The translations under genes and the position numbers were made by a program. The notes below the pieces were generated by a model. That model did not search any database. It had not been told where the DNA came from and saw only the letters and a list, made by a program, of their open reading frames with translations. Below are positions 13,301 to 28,300 of a stretch of DNA of 64,000 bases, piece by piece. The stretch comes from Bugula neritina (Eukaryota; Bryozoa; Gymnolaemata; Cheilostomatida; Bugulidae). Positions within the stretch are counted from its first letter, which is position 1. Each line of letters opens with the position of its first letter. The stretch spans positions 1,430,680 to 1,494,679 of the forward strand of contig OZ037767.1 in the NCBI GenBank assembly GCA_964035545.1. The letters are read 5' to 3'.

Positions 13301-16300
13301 GTTATAGGCCTAGTTATAGTACTAGTTAATTTAGTCATACAAAATTACAATATGATTACAAATACGAAAAGTGCTAAATTCAACAGCAGAAAATATGCCA
13401 AGTGATTTGTGATCCTCAACAACAAAACCATGGCATGAAGTAACTAACATTTATTAGCCGACTTGTAGCAGTAAACAATTATACATTTTATAGTATATTA
13501 GCAACTATGCTCAATATTACAGTGAATGCCTGAAGTTATGCTCAATATTACAGTGAACAACTGGAACTACAGCTTTTAAAATATAAATTTGAAAGTGTAC
13601 TCTTTACAGCATTACAGTGAACATTCAAAACAACACTCAATAGTACAGTGAACATCTGAAACAACATTCACAGTGATTATCTGATGCTAACAGCAAGGGC
13701 TTACCTTTATATTTGTGAGGTGCATCTAAGATGTATGACATAGATTTATCAATATAATAAAGCGTAGCAAACAATTACAAAAACTATAAAATTCTTAAGG
13801 TTGCATGTGAAAGTAAAAGATTTCTGGAAGTTAACAATGAATAAAAAAAATCAAAACTAACAAAATGGTCTGTTAAATACATAATCAGTAGGCTAACAAA
13901 AAAGCTCTCTCATTTTTCGCACTCCAGTGTAAGAGCAACAGAATTTTTATTCTAAGAAAGTGACGGCTAAAATGGCCAAAATTTGTGCCAGTAGTTAGAA
14001 TTATGCATTATGTTAATGAAAGTAAATAGTTGCGTCTCAAATAGCCGTAATATTTATAAACATTTACCTGGAAGGAGAGGGTCTCCTCTCCCCCACCCCC
14101 ATCATCGTCTTCGTCGTCCTCATCTTCCCCGCTACAACTTTTACCCATTATATTGGTGAACTCTGCAACGTGAAATATCAAAATCGTTAACAAAGACTTA
14201 TAGCTTCTTTTTTATAAAGATAAACGTCTGCACTAACCTAGGACAGTATAACACCAGTCACTCACGTATGTACAGCTGGTCGTCTGCACTAACCTAGGAC
14301 AGTATAACACCAGTTACTCACGTATATACAGCTGGTCGTCTGCAATGGCGCCTGCACTCTGATCCGCCTGCGCCTGTCTGCTGAGCGCCTGAACGAGCTG
14401 CCGAAGTGGATCTGGAGAAAGAGGAGCTCCCTCTGGTGGCTGTTCGCCTTCTTCAGCTTCATCTTCCCCGTCATCAGCCTAAAAATATATGGTAGTGCTT
14501 TGAATAAAATATCTAACTCGATTGAACTGTAAAATCTTCAACACCAGCTCCCATGAAATTAGGCTGCCAAAATTAAAACCTTGTTTAATAAAATAAAATA
14601 ATATTTAATAAATTGATTTTAAAACAAACTTTGACAGCTTAGCAAAGTGTGAGCTACACAGCTGAATGACCAGATCATACCGTGAGGTCTTCAATAAGCT
14701 TATTCTGATTCCAGTCTACTTTATCGAGCCAGAGGTCTGAGTACGCCGCCAGGAACAAGTTTATAGCTCTGTGGCGGTGCAGGTTGTGTAGAGGCACCAT
14801 TCTGAAGCAGGCCATGACTGCTTTTTTACGCTGAGTAGATATCACCTTCTTCCAGTTAGAGCCCAGCGCAGTGAGCGGGTGCTCAACCTGCAAACCCGCC
14901 AATTTTGTTCAACAATCAACAAGATTAATGGTTATTACAGCTCAGGAGAAGTATTCAAGTTATCATCTCATAAAACTATGAAATTCTGTTTTAAAAGTTT
15001 TTGTTGCTTTGTTTTTTTTATAAAAATTACACAAAAAGCAACTAGTCAACTTTCTATTGTGAAAGTATTGCTGAAAGAGAATTGTGCAGATAGAAAGATA
15101 TTGGACTCGCTGTATACGTGTGATATACATGCATGCTTGAGTAAGCGCGGGTGTGTGGAGCTCATGCACGACGCTATCTGCTGTGTGGGACAGGAAAGCC
15201 TGATAGAAAGAGAGATTATTGACGCAGTGAAATGCCGCAAGTACGAGTAGGAAGTGATGTAATATCCTATTCATCATGCCGAGTTCTACATATATTGTAC
15301 ACATGAATACACAGCATACAGTAGTAGTAGGTGACGTTTGAGCTTTACTATATTGGCAGCCAAAGTGCATTTACAGCAGAGCATTTCCCTACCACGAGCA
15401 CACAACTTCTGTTATACAGAGAGAGGGAAACGCTCTGATGTAAATGCGGTGATAGTGTAGAGAGATACTATGTTTAGAACAACTACCTTTCCCTGATAGA
15501 TTTTTCCTTTCATAATCTTAACACAAAATAACACAACTAAGGTCAACATATACTGATATAACATAGGCTTACAACCTAAACTAAAAATATAAACATGGGC
15601 TGAGTTACTACAACAATATATAAATGAAAAAGCATGAGAAGTAATTACTGGGTACATACCAGATGTAAACCGTAGAGCACTTTAGCGGTGGTCATAATCT
15701 TCTCAATCAACTTCTCCTGAGAAATGAGATTGGTAACCAGGTCTGCCAAGTTGGGCTTAGTTTTCCCCATCTTTAGGTAGAGTGCTTTCTGCCATCTGTT
15801 CTTTGGATCAAACCCCTAACAAACACACAACATCAGCATAGAATAACAAAGATACATGGATTTCAAATTTAAATTCTAAAAATATGCCATTTTGTTAGTA
15901 ATTTACATTTATTGAGTGAAATTATATTATCAAAGTTAAATTTTGTAAAGAAAATTTTTAATTTGTGCCAAGATGAAAAATTACATAGAATAAGAAAGTT
16001 ATACTAAATCAATATTTATGAATCATAATATAACAATACATTCATCAGAGGAAAGGAACCAGTTACATAGAGGTATTGAAGGAACTTTAACGGAAGAGGT
16101 GAAAATCATAACATAACAAAAAGCATACCAATTTTACTCGCCAGAACTTAAAGTACTGATACAAGTAAAACCACACAGTGTATAAGAATTTATTAGTATG
16201 CATTCATGTTGTCACAGAAATGGCTTATAAGATTAAACTGAAACGATGTCAAACTTCTTGATAACATCAACATGGTAGAAGAAAGTTATGTAAATGTAAA

Positions 16301-19300
16301 TATCACGTACTAAAAAGTTTATGGAAATTGAATAACATTGAAATATTTCGCATGCAAATATGCAAGGAGTATAAAAAGATCAAAATGGACTGTTTTCATG
16401 CCATCAAACACCTACCATTGAGTACTTCTGTAACACACAAACAATTATTACCATCGTAAATATTTAGTTTATCCGAGTTTTTATACAAATTTAGTAAAAA
16501 ATAAGCATAACGATTTATAGAATATAATTTATGCAAAAAGGAATGCGAGTGTTTAAAACTTGAAATAATAATTTCAACAAAATTTGCTAGAAATTATTAT
16601 GGAATTGCTTTACCTTGTTGTCAGCTGCAACTGTAGTTCTAAGCAGCTCTTCAATGTCTATTTCTGGCTCCTTCTAAAATTAGTATTTAAAACTCACATA
16701 GAATATCAACATATTTTCCAAGCAAAATCCAATCATTTTGCATTTTCCAAAGATTATGATAATTAAGGAATACTTTACCAATCATCTTGCTAGGTTAAAC
16801 AATCAATAATGGTAGTAGCAAAAGCAATAATCATTTGGTATAAAAAATCTTAAAATTATAATTTGTACCGCAGGATCATACTCACCTAAAAGCAATCAAT
16901 AATTGATAATCAGCAAATAGCAATATTGTTTTTTGAATCAAACATGCACAAAGAATATTTACACATCCAGTAGATAGAAACCAAGAACTCAAAAGCTAAC
17001 TAGAAACAATATATAAACTATACTAGCAACTAGATACAAACCCCACAACACAGACGCATGACCTTCAGCTAACGGCGTTCAATGCAATACCAAAACACCA
17101 GTTGGTTTCCAAAACAAAGAAGGATAAAATAATATCACTGTGAATATAACAAACAAGATAGCTTGAGAGCGTCACAACACACTATCTACTCGAGCTCCAA
17201 CTACGGGGCGTACCAACACACCCCCATCAATACAAAACAATTCGAGCTAACAAGCAGCACTTTGTGAACATGCTCATTGCCATATGAATTATTATACAAG
17301 TTACAACTCAAAGTGACAGAGAGAGAGAGAGAACGATAGTCAAATGAGAGAACATAACTCCAAAGCAGAGTAAATACTAAACCTATCTGTCTCAAATAAC
17401 CAAAATATGTTTAATATTGTGGCAATAAGAGATGACACAAAGAGTAGAGCAGCAGTGATGTAGTAATAAATCATAAAAAGCATGCTCAAGGACAAATATT
17501 ATGAGTATGTAATACTTGTATGCTGACTCATCAACATCAACATTGTTCTATTAATAAGGTTCACAAATTTTCAGCCTTTCGTAACAATTTTCATTTTAAT
17601 TCCAAGCTGTTGTCAATGAGATAGTGATTTGCAAATTAAAAAAATTCCATGAATAATAAATGAAGAATTATATTAAATTTAAACCCAAATACAACTTGAT
17701 GAGTCAACATAATCATAATGTTAAGGGGGGATAATTTGGTAGAGCAAAACTCTGTTATGGTGAGTTGATATGAATCTTCCAGGGAATGGTTATAGCAAAT
17801 GTTGCTCCACAATTTTGACATTACCTGTATAGCATACACATCCAAGGTTTGAGCTTGGTGCTCAATTACCTATAAACAACATTGGTTAATAGAGCACAAC
17901 GCAAGTAATACGTTAGTAATACATGAATGCAGTGATAAAATAATAGGTCTACGACCAACACTTCAAAAGAAACATAAGGGAAAGTTGTTCACCATCTCAC
18001 ACACATTTCAAACAGTGTAGAAAAGTAAATATATAAACAAAACACATGTGAGGGAATTTCATAAGTTCAAATTGAAAACTTTATGCTTTTTGACCAGCCA
18101 TTTGCTAGTAAAGGATACAGAAAGGAGAATTCAAAGAAAAAAATTTAAACAAATAATAAAAACATCACACAACAAAGGAGTAAGAGAGGAAGATGTAAGA
18201 TCTTTCCAGTCTAAGAAGTTAAGTGATAACCAATAAATTGGGTTTACAGGAATGAGTGAAATAGATAACCAATAAGAAATGAGTTTATAAACAAAAAAGT
18301 GTGAGTAACCAATAAGAGATGAGTTTATAGACAAACCAATGAGAGAAGTGTATACAATGTCTGAGTTTAAAGTTTAGAGAAACATCCATTCATAGAATTG
18401 TATTCAACCAATAAGAAAGGAGCTTGTAAAATATCGAGTAACCAATAATAGATTAGAAGAAATAATATAATTTGAAGAGAGTTGTCAAGTCAAATGAGAT
18501 CTTACGCCTTCAATTCGTGCCAGCTATAACAAAAGTCACATGTTATGTACACGGATACTGATAGAAAATTCTAGAACCTAACAGTTGTTGCGCCAACAAG
18601 TAATATTCATGTATAAACCAAGAAAGTCTACATACAATATGGCTATTGAGTGGAACATTCTAGAATATACTCACTTCAATCATCTTCTCCTTGGCTAACT
18701 GAACCAGTTCCTGTTCCGGACCACCGAACACATTCAATCCAATCGGCAGCAAACGCTTGATGGCAGCAACAACCAGACTGGTGAAACCTTCTATAATAAA
18801 CAACAGCAGCTTATAGTAGCAGGTAAGCTTTCTAGCTCTTTGCTCAAAGAAATTGCCAGCATCTCTGTCTTCAAGACACTAAACTCCATCAACTGATGAA
18901 ACACTTAAAAACTCACCCCTCCTTCGAGATTTCTTTTTCCCTCTCTTTTCCCCACCAGAAACTTCTTTCTGTACCGCCACAGCAGATGTGCTGCTACTGG
19001 GCATTATCAAGGTCATGTTGTTGATCTCATTGATGTTGACAAATGTAGTCTCCGCCCTCCGGAATGTCTAAACCAATAGATTGATGAAATAAAATATATA
19101 ACAATAGTGATTTAATTGATCATTCTACTACGAAACTTCAAACATAATCCAGTAAAACCATACAAAGAACTTTTTGTTGGCCAAATAAAAAAAACTTCAA
19201 TCAATTCACGGTCAACTGATGAAGACAGAAGAAGGAAAATGTTAGTCTCAGCTCCTAGTTGAAGAACTCACGTTAGAGGCAGACCAGAAGTTAAAAACTT

Positions 19301-22300
19301 TAGCCACATGTTCAAACAAGATCTCAGCATCAGGATGGGGCTCTTTGATCCACCCCGACCTGTACAGGTCCACGTATCTGATGAGCACTGGGTAAGAGGC
19401 ATACAGGTCTCTCACCATGATCTGGAAATCCTGCAATACGCAAGTCCTTGAGTAACATAAGAGATCATTGAATAACATAAGAGATCATTGAATAACATAA
19501 GAGATCATTGAATAACATAAGAGATCATTGAATAACATAAGAGATCATTGAATAACATAAGAGATCATTGAATAACATAAGAGATCATTGAATAACATAA
19601 GAGATCATTGAATAACATAAGAGATCATTGAATAACATAAGAGATCATTGAATAACATAAGAGATCATTGAATAACATAAGAGATCATTGAATAACATAA
19701 GAGATCATTGAATAACATAAGAGATCATTGAATAACATAAGAGATCATTGAATAACATAAGAGATCATTGAATAACATAAGAGATCATTAAATAACATAA
19801 GGAGAGGTCAACCAAGTATGTAAAAATCAATGTCTCAGTATATCAACTTCTAAAACCCGTCTCACCCAATCATATTTTGTCATACCGACATCACACAAAT
19901 GTATACTACAACAAGGAGACAACTCTAAAAGATGTTTCTATAAAATGTCTTCAATACTGAACCTGAAATATATACATTTTGAAATGCTACAACCGCACTT
20001 TATCATAATATAAAAGGCAAGCTTGATCTCTTCTCTATCTAAACCAACCTCTGTCAGCTGTTCCTCCAGATCTGATGCATTCTCGGAGTTGTTTCTCTTT
20101 TCTGAGCAGTACTCTTCCTCCGCCTTCCGCACCTCCACGGCTCTGTCTCGCAGCTTCTGCGCCATCGGAATGATGTACTCTGTGAGCATGCTCTCCGTGG
20201 CATTGAACAGAATAGCCTGAGTTCTCACTATGTGTAACAATTACAATATATAACAGTATACCATAGTTTCAGCTTGTAGGTTCCTATGCTAATTAAACTT
20301 TTGAACCAACTCAGTGATTAAGCTGTGTGCTGTAGCAGTTAAGAATAGCAGCAATGAAAGTCAGCAATAATTAGTATTAGTTTCATAACACCACAGACTT
20401 CAGAGCCAACTAGAAATGTCATCAGCATGAGCACAAAAGTTTATTATATATATTAAACAACATTATTTGAGCACACAACCTCCAAACAGTATGTAAATGA
20501 CAGCCAAGACATATATGATTATTTTTATACTGCATAAAATAGTGTCAGGGAAACAAACCTTTGTCCAATTCAAAGACCAGAAACTAAAAATATTTTGTCT
20601 GACCTAGATAAAAGTTAGAATTGTCAACTCACTGGCAATTCTGTTCATCCACGGAGCTTCGGCCATTCCGATGTGTTTCTGAATGAGTTTGAGGACATCC
20701 CCGAGGACGGAGTTCATTAGAGCAGACGTCACTGCTGTCACCTGAGTCGTCTGCGAGGAGGAACTGTCTGGGCCAACAGACCACCATTTTGGAAGATAGC
20801 TACAGAATATCACACCAGGGTACACCCACTTTCATTTGGACTGAATTGTATTTGTTTATGACAGAAGACAACTGCTTATTCTAAAATAATTGAATACATT
20901 TAAAGAAAATATGACGCAGGAAGTGTAATATGCAGAAAGACAAACCTGCAGAGCATGGGCAGAGTGACCTCTATTATATGCAGATTATCTTTGTTGTCTT
21001 CCTGCCTCTCTTGTAGCGCGAGATCCTTGATTATATCAGCTATAGTCTCTAGCTCGGGCACACTCTCACCCAACTGTGTCATGATTTCTGTAACATAAAA
21101 TGTGTGAAATGTAATAGCTGTTTGTAAAACAACACTGCACAATATCGTGTTATTTCATGCTTTTCAAAATCAATCATTCTTCAACTCTTTACATATTATT
21201 CAAAGCAAGTATAGAATATAGAAGGTACAGTATAGAGCATAAAGCATAGAGTATAAAGAGTATAGAATATAGAAGGTACAGTAAAGAGTGTAGAATACAG
21301 AGTGTAAAGGGTATAGAGTATAGAGTGTACAATGTAGACTACAACAGGTATGGTGCCAAGTAAAGAATATATAAGTCACAGCATGTATAAAACATGATGT
21401 TGAGATTATAGATAATAAATAATAAAGTTTAGAATACAAGACATATAATATCAAGTAGCTGAAAAGTATAACTAGAAATATCAGGCCAAACCAACCATGT
21501 GCTTCTAGTGAGTGCTCCTGCACCTGATCCATAGGCACCTGGTAGACTATAGAGTGTTTGTTAGCTATGTTATACTTCGGCTCCAAGAACGCCACAGGGA
21601 AACAGGCCGCAAACCCTGCCACACACTCCCCAAGAGCCGGGCGGTGCCTAAAATTTAGAGCACTCAACTATCAACAGTAGAGTGTATTTACTGAGGAATA
21701 TCAGGGTGTTTAGCCAAAGAGGTTAAATTATTAACTCTCTACTGCAGATAAATTAGTTTTCTTGCACAACACAATTGTGGGGAATATAAAACACACACCA
21801 ATTTTTGACTAGGCCTATGCTATAAGAAAATGCACAGAAATCTCGCATATCAAACTTCTATACTATAAGAACTATAATGAGAGTCGGAGAAATTACATAA
21901 TATTCAACTTTCAAGCCTGTAAAGTTAGACATACTTAGTGAATTTCCAAAGATTACAGCATGGAATTTTATATGATTTGCACAGCGCATTTTTCAAAGCA
22001 TTGAGTTCTGGATTTTCCCAAGTATTGAATATGTGATCTTTGAATATTACACACATTTGTTGCAACGATTTGTAAAAGAATAAATGTTAGAAATAGAATT
22101 ATAATGCAACATTATCCATAAAAGCAATAAAATAAGAGAAAGGTATAAAAAATATGATAATATTTTACGAAAGCAGACCCACAACCCTGCAAAGAAAGCA
22201 TTAATTAGGAAAGTTGTCAGAAAAATATACACAGTTAGGTTGAAGCTACTCCTTTTAATTGTAACAATGTTAGTTCACTTTCAGTAGTTCTACTATTAGC

Positions 22301-25300
22301 GTACATAAATCCATAAGCAAACGGATATCTGCAATATTACTAAAACCCACAAAAAGGCAAAGAATATGGTCAGGCAAACACAAATGGCAGCTGGTGGGTC
22401 TATCGGTACAAATGTCTATACGTGTTAAGTAGATCTACTTATTAGCTACAATAGGAACGATATTGACAAAATATTGTACACAATGCTTGTTAGGGATGGG
22501 TAACTCTCAAACTGGTCTACAAAATGGTATATCAAGTGGCCAACACATCTCTGTAATATATACTACAGCAAGGGGCTACGGTGTAAGTAGTTAAAAATCA
22601 GAGCGGCAAAACCAAACACCTTGTCTACCTCAGTAGCTCTTTGCTGAACTGTTCACTGTAATCAAAAGAATATTAGTTTAGCTTGAAGAACCAAAATCTA
22701 TGTTATGGTGTACCAACTGAAATTAGTAATACAGCTACAACTATTATGTAGAGGTGCAAGATGTTAGTATAAATAAGTGCTAGACGTGAAGAAAGATTAG
22801 AGGTAAGAAGTCCAGTTCTAGTTGTTATACTGTATAGTGTCTATAGAGAAATCTAACAAATCAAATACAAAACATTTTACAATATCAGAGAGACATTATA
22901 AAAGATTATACATAGAGCATTAAAAAGAGGCCAGTGACTATGAGATTAGAGACCGGCTTTCATTTAAACAAGATCTCTAAAAAAAATATTAGCCAACAAT
23001 TTCTAATTAGTTAGAATCTATCACAAATCTATTGTTTTGAGCAAATTATACCATTCTCTGAAGAGTTCTGAACTGCCATGACTCATCGCAAGCAATATCT
23101 GACAGCAGCATTGGGAGATACATATGGTAATGAAGACACCAGCAGCATATGGTAATGAAGAGAGAATACTTACCGTTGAACAAAGGAGTCACTGTGCGCT
23201 CCCATGGTGTACAGCGAATGTAAGATTCTATAGCAAGCCAGTTGAATATCATTCACTAAAAGTTAACAGTAATAATTGATACCAAAACTATCATAGCACG
23301 TTATTTACAATAAATCTGATATATAGATGCATGCAGTGTTAGTTTGAGAGCACAAAATTCATTAAACAGTCTGAGAGCCATTCAAATACAGCTGAAAAAT
23401 GCTGGTTTTAATGTTGTTGTATTTCAAACAGCAAACAACTGCATTTCAATACTTTATAAATCTCGACCACAACTATAACATTAATCACAATGATTCAGAG
23501 GCGAAGTACCACCTGGACTATCTGAAATACATCACTTAAACAACTCGGAACTAAACTTGGTACTGTTTAAGTCCAGGAGTTCTGTTGATAGACAGAGAGA
23601 TGGATAGAAGAGAGACAAGAGAAAGAACATGCAGAGTAGAGCAGCACCTACCACAGTGACCTCTGTCTAAATATTACAAAAAGTCTTTTAACAAACAGGA
23701 AGATAAAAAGCTGGAGCACATATTATAATAGCAGACAGTAAAGGTGTTCGGGTAGAAAGAGTTTAACCTCCAACATACTCTGGTAATGAAGGGTTGTCTA
23801 CGACAATTACTCTCTTTTCTACTAGCACACAATGATCAAAAAAAGCATTACAGGTGAGCTATTGTTGAGAAACAAAAATGAGTTAACCAAATCTCATCAT
23901 TTATAAACCGAACCAAGTTCACTGAGGTCTTGAGAGTATACTGTAAACTACACTCAACACTTACCAAGAAGTTCGGCTCCAAAGTTGTGGTACGCGAGAT
24001 GATTAAAGAGTGATGACATCACAGGAAGTACCACCATATGGATGTAGTCTAAGCTCTGATTCCCTTTAGCCAGAGTACCTTTGATGTGGCTGAATCTGCC
24101 CGCCTTTAAATTTTCCACCATGGTGGTAAGATCCTCGGCAGCGTTCATAAACAGCGGGGTCATTTGAGTGCGAACTATGTCGGTGCTGTTCTTCACCACA
24201 GACCTAGGAGCAGCGTTATGTAAGTAACTAGGAGCAGCGTACTGGTTCACTAGTGTGAATCATATCAAATTGACAAACACTTTTAACAGGTTTACTTGAA
24301 TCAATACTAACAGCTATAACTGTAAACCAGTTAATCCTAATAAAATTGTAAATAATTTAGTTCTAATCAAACTGTTGAAATAGTTGAACACTAAGATAAC
24401 TGGTTCAACACGTCTTCATTTAAAAAAATTAATTAGATACAAAAACATGATCAACGAATAATGATGACATTTTTAAGTACTTTGGACGCAACTTATTTGA
24501 CTAGAAAATATAAACAGTGAAAAGAGACAAAAGGTGGCCTTAAGGTGGCCTTAAGATACCCTCAGTCCCTCACCTGGCGTCTATAGCCTGGCAAATGCAC
24601 ACCAGACACTGCACAGTAATGTGAATGTCAGAACCAAAGGCATAGAGCTTCTGTCGTAGCAGGGAGGATAACTTACAGAACAATCTAAAAGAGAATACAG
24701 AGAGCTGTGAGCAGCAACCAAGTATTGAAGTTTAGGTTTAATACTATTATCAAATGTTCACATCTGTCATAACAACTAATTTATACTACATACTCCTTGG
24801 CTTATGCATGGATCTGCTAAATAAATGAGTTGGGAATAAAGTTTAAACAGCAGCTAATGAAAAGATGTATTTCTATATTTTCTATATTTTGGAAGTTTGG
24901 AGTGTATGAAAACTGATATTAATCTACAATTTCATCGTCTACAGTTTATCGTCTACAGTTCATAGTCAACAGTTCATAATCTTCAGTTCATAATCTACAG
25001 TGTATAGTCTACATTTAGTTGCGTAGAAACTCACGATGCGACCATTTCCTTTTCTTTGATAGAAGCCGAGGTGGAGCCAACTCCCATGAAGTAAGCTTGA
25101 TGAGCGACAAAGTACTTGTTCATTAGCAACAGTACCACCTGCAAGAGATAACATTAAAGTGAAACCACCTACAAGAGATAACATTAAAGTAAAACTACCT
25201 ACAAAAGATAACATTAAAGTGAAACCACCTACAAAAGATGACATTAAAGTGAAACCACCTGCAAGAGATAACATTAAAGTGAAACCACCTACAAGAGATA

Positions 25301-28300
25301 AAATTAAAGTGAAACCACCTGCAAGAGATAACATTAAAGTGAAACCACCTGCAAGAGATAACATTAAAGTGAAACCACCTGCAAGAGATAACATTAAAGT
25401 GAAACCACCTACAAGAGATAACATTAAAGTGAAACCACCTGCAAGAGATAACATTAAAGTGAAACCACCTGCAAGAGATAACATTAAAGTGAAACCACCT
25501 GCAAGAGATAACATTAAAGTGAAACCACCTACAAGAGATAACATCAAAGTGAAACCACCTGCAAGAGATAACATTAAAGTGAAACCACCTACAAGAGATA
25601 ACATTAAAGTGAAACTACCTACAGAGGGTATTATTATTAAAGTGAAACCACACCTACAAGAAATAATTATTGCTATTTAATACATTTAAATACAGATAAA
25701 TATTACAATATAAAAAACTAAAATGTGTTGACATGAAATATGGTATGTTTAACTGAAGTGTAAAAAAACTTCTCTTTCAAATCTTCAGCTTCAAATAAAC
25801 AATTACACAACACATTAAAACCCGTTAGATAACTACACGCAGGTCACCTTTCCAAAGAACTTGATCTCCTCGTTCTGGTCGTTGAAACTATCAGTCTTGG
25901 TGAAGTGTTTGCTGGACTGGATGACAACCATGTTGTGTGCCGCCTTGTCTACGTATTCTAGAAGCTTCTCCAACAAGCTGTAGGCAAATCTCTTCTCGGT
26001 GTTAGGAGGTCCCAAATCTTCTTCTTCAGCTCTGGCAGCCCTACAGCACAACCATACCCTCAGACTAACTGACTACAACACAACAATACCCTCAAACTAG
26101 CTGACTAACGCTGCCCTACATCACAATACCCTCTCAGATTAGCTGATTAAACTTGTGCCCAGGATTCTCAATCTGCATAATAATTTTCAATAATGAAAAA
26201 TTCAAGACTTCTAATTTCAGTGAAACAGATTAAATCATAAGCATTATTCAAAAATAAATAAATAAACAAATAATTATTTAAAAGTTCTGATTTTTGATAA
26301 AATTTTCTTTTCTAGAGAAAAAACCAGTAAAAATGTCACAGAAAACTACAAGAATGAGTTGAAATACCAAAGTGTGGCAATGAACTAGATATAAAAGCTA
26401 TTTCAAAATTTATATGTAAAAAATATCTTACGATTTGCAAAAACTAAATAAAAACTGCTATTTGCTGTTAATGGGACAAATTTTTGAATATAAACTACTG
26501 ATTTACTGTTATATGTATTGTTATAGTTCAATTCCACTCACCTGGAAGCATTACTAGTTTCACTGTTTTGTCTTGGTGATTGGAACGACTGACGTTTTCT
26601 GGTAGGAGAGGATGGTCTCACGCCCCCAACACTATTGTGGAAAACATCAAAACACTTAAACTTACAATAAATCTAAAAAAACATATTAATAAAGATGGCA
26701 GAAATCAACAAGGGAAAATAAGGGTCTACCATAACAACTACAACACCTACAAGAAATAAATCTTTGAAAGAAAGGTGAAAATTCAAGCAGAAAATATCTA
26801 GTAAAAGCTTACAAAAAGCAACTCAGTTACATAACTTACGTTCAGAAGCTTCACACAAATTCTAATAATCATTATATGAAATATATGTTAATGCCATTAG
26901 TTATCTAACGAAAAATTTAGTAGCATAAAATTTAGTTAGCAATGTAGTGCAACTAGCAATGTGCTATAATTAGTAAGGTGATGTAGTAAGTGATTATTAA
27001 TGTTATATTTGCCTTGAAATGTTTAAGCGTGAATGAATACCAAAACCGGTTAGAAAGCTTTGTATACAAATCATGTGCAAAAATACTGTTTCCAGCTAGC
27101 CAGAGTTTCTAGAGACTTAGCTTTAGTTCCGAGAAAGCAACATTGCATACTACAATCATAATTGGGAACTCAAACTTTGTCCAAAAACAGTATTTTTACA
27201 CTTTCCTAATGTTAATCAAGGTCTTTCTTACTTACATGATATTAAATAGCTGATGCTCATTGGAGGGCCAATTACAAACCATCCAATCGGGTAACCAGTA
27301 ACAAACCAGTAGTTCCAATCATCAACACCATTGGTACAACACACACAATTTGCTCACCAGATGCAAATACCACAATTACCAAATCAGCTATTACATAACA
27401 TTTCAGTGGCAGCAATAGTTAAACGACCAATAATGGTTTGTGCTGAGAGGGAAAAGAGAACAAAATGGGTTCAAACAGTGAAAAGTGAAAAAAAGCAAAG
27501 CTACAACAGAAAACTGTAGATTAAGAAAAATAACAACATTGACAAGTGCAAGAAATAGAAAAGTGTTTAAACAGAATATTAGAAATTGTGTTCGCAGATG
27601 CTAGTTTGATAAGGCAGCAAGCCATCATAAAGTCAGCCTCAATGGAAAAAGTGAAGCACCATGTTTATTAGTTATGATTATAGCATCGAAGTTACTAAGA
27701 TTTACTAATTAGTATAATTTTTAAACAACATTATAAATTAGCACCATTTACAATATTAAGCTTTTTCTTATAATTTTTAAACCAGAAGTTATTTTGAAAA
27801 CATTTAGTATATAGTTAAGGCTGGCTGGGTTTTGTCATTAGTTAGAAGCAGTTATAACCGACTTAATTCTTTTAGTACAACATTAAGTCTGTTAGAAAAA
27901 CCATGTAAACATATTTAGCACAAACCCAAGTTACATACTTAGCAATTCTAAAGCCGTTGGTTTGAAGAAACTTGAAGAGCTCCGATACGTGTTTTCTGTA
28001 GTTGTCTTTCTCCGTCTCCGTCAGCATGTCATAAGGTACAAGGAGCGGATGAATACCCCCTCCTATTGCATCTAACTGCTGCTTCTTCTTCTTGCACCAG
28101 ACTGCGTGTTGGTGGGAGGAGACCTTCTCCACCAGAGACTACAGAGAGTGGCAGCATACAAGTATGAGTCATAGTAACATAGAGATATGAGTCATAGTAT
28201 CATACATATATGAGTCATAATATACAAGTATGAGTCATAGTAACATAGAGATATGAGTCATAGTATCATACAAGTATGAGTCATGCATGATATTATAAAG

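Noticed and set aside
19440-19800. Regular short repeats resembling a CRISPR array
   Set aside because: Units are directly adjacent 20-mers with no unique spacers, and the context is an animal intron.
22169-22186. 18-nt microexon candidate (strong acceptor TTTCTTTGCAG, donor GTAAAA) between exons 63 and 64
   Set aside because: Phase-compatible but encodes a hydrophobic VVGLLS insertion with no family support, and a better candidate lies at 22629-22655.
24966-25680. Open frames encoding [10 protein letters not shown] or [10 protein letters not shown] repeats
   Set aside because: The acceptor-copy minisatellite read in frames other than that of exon 60.
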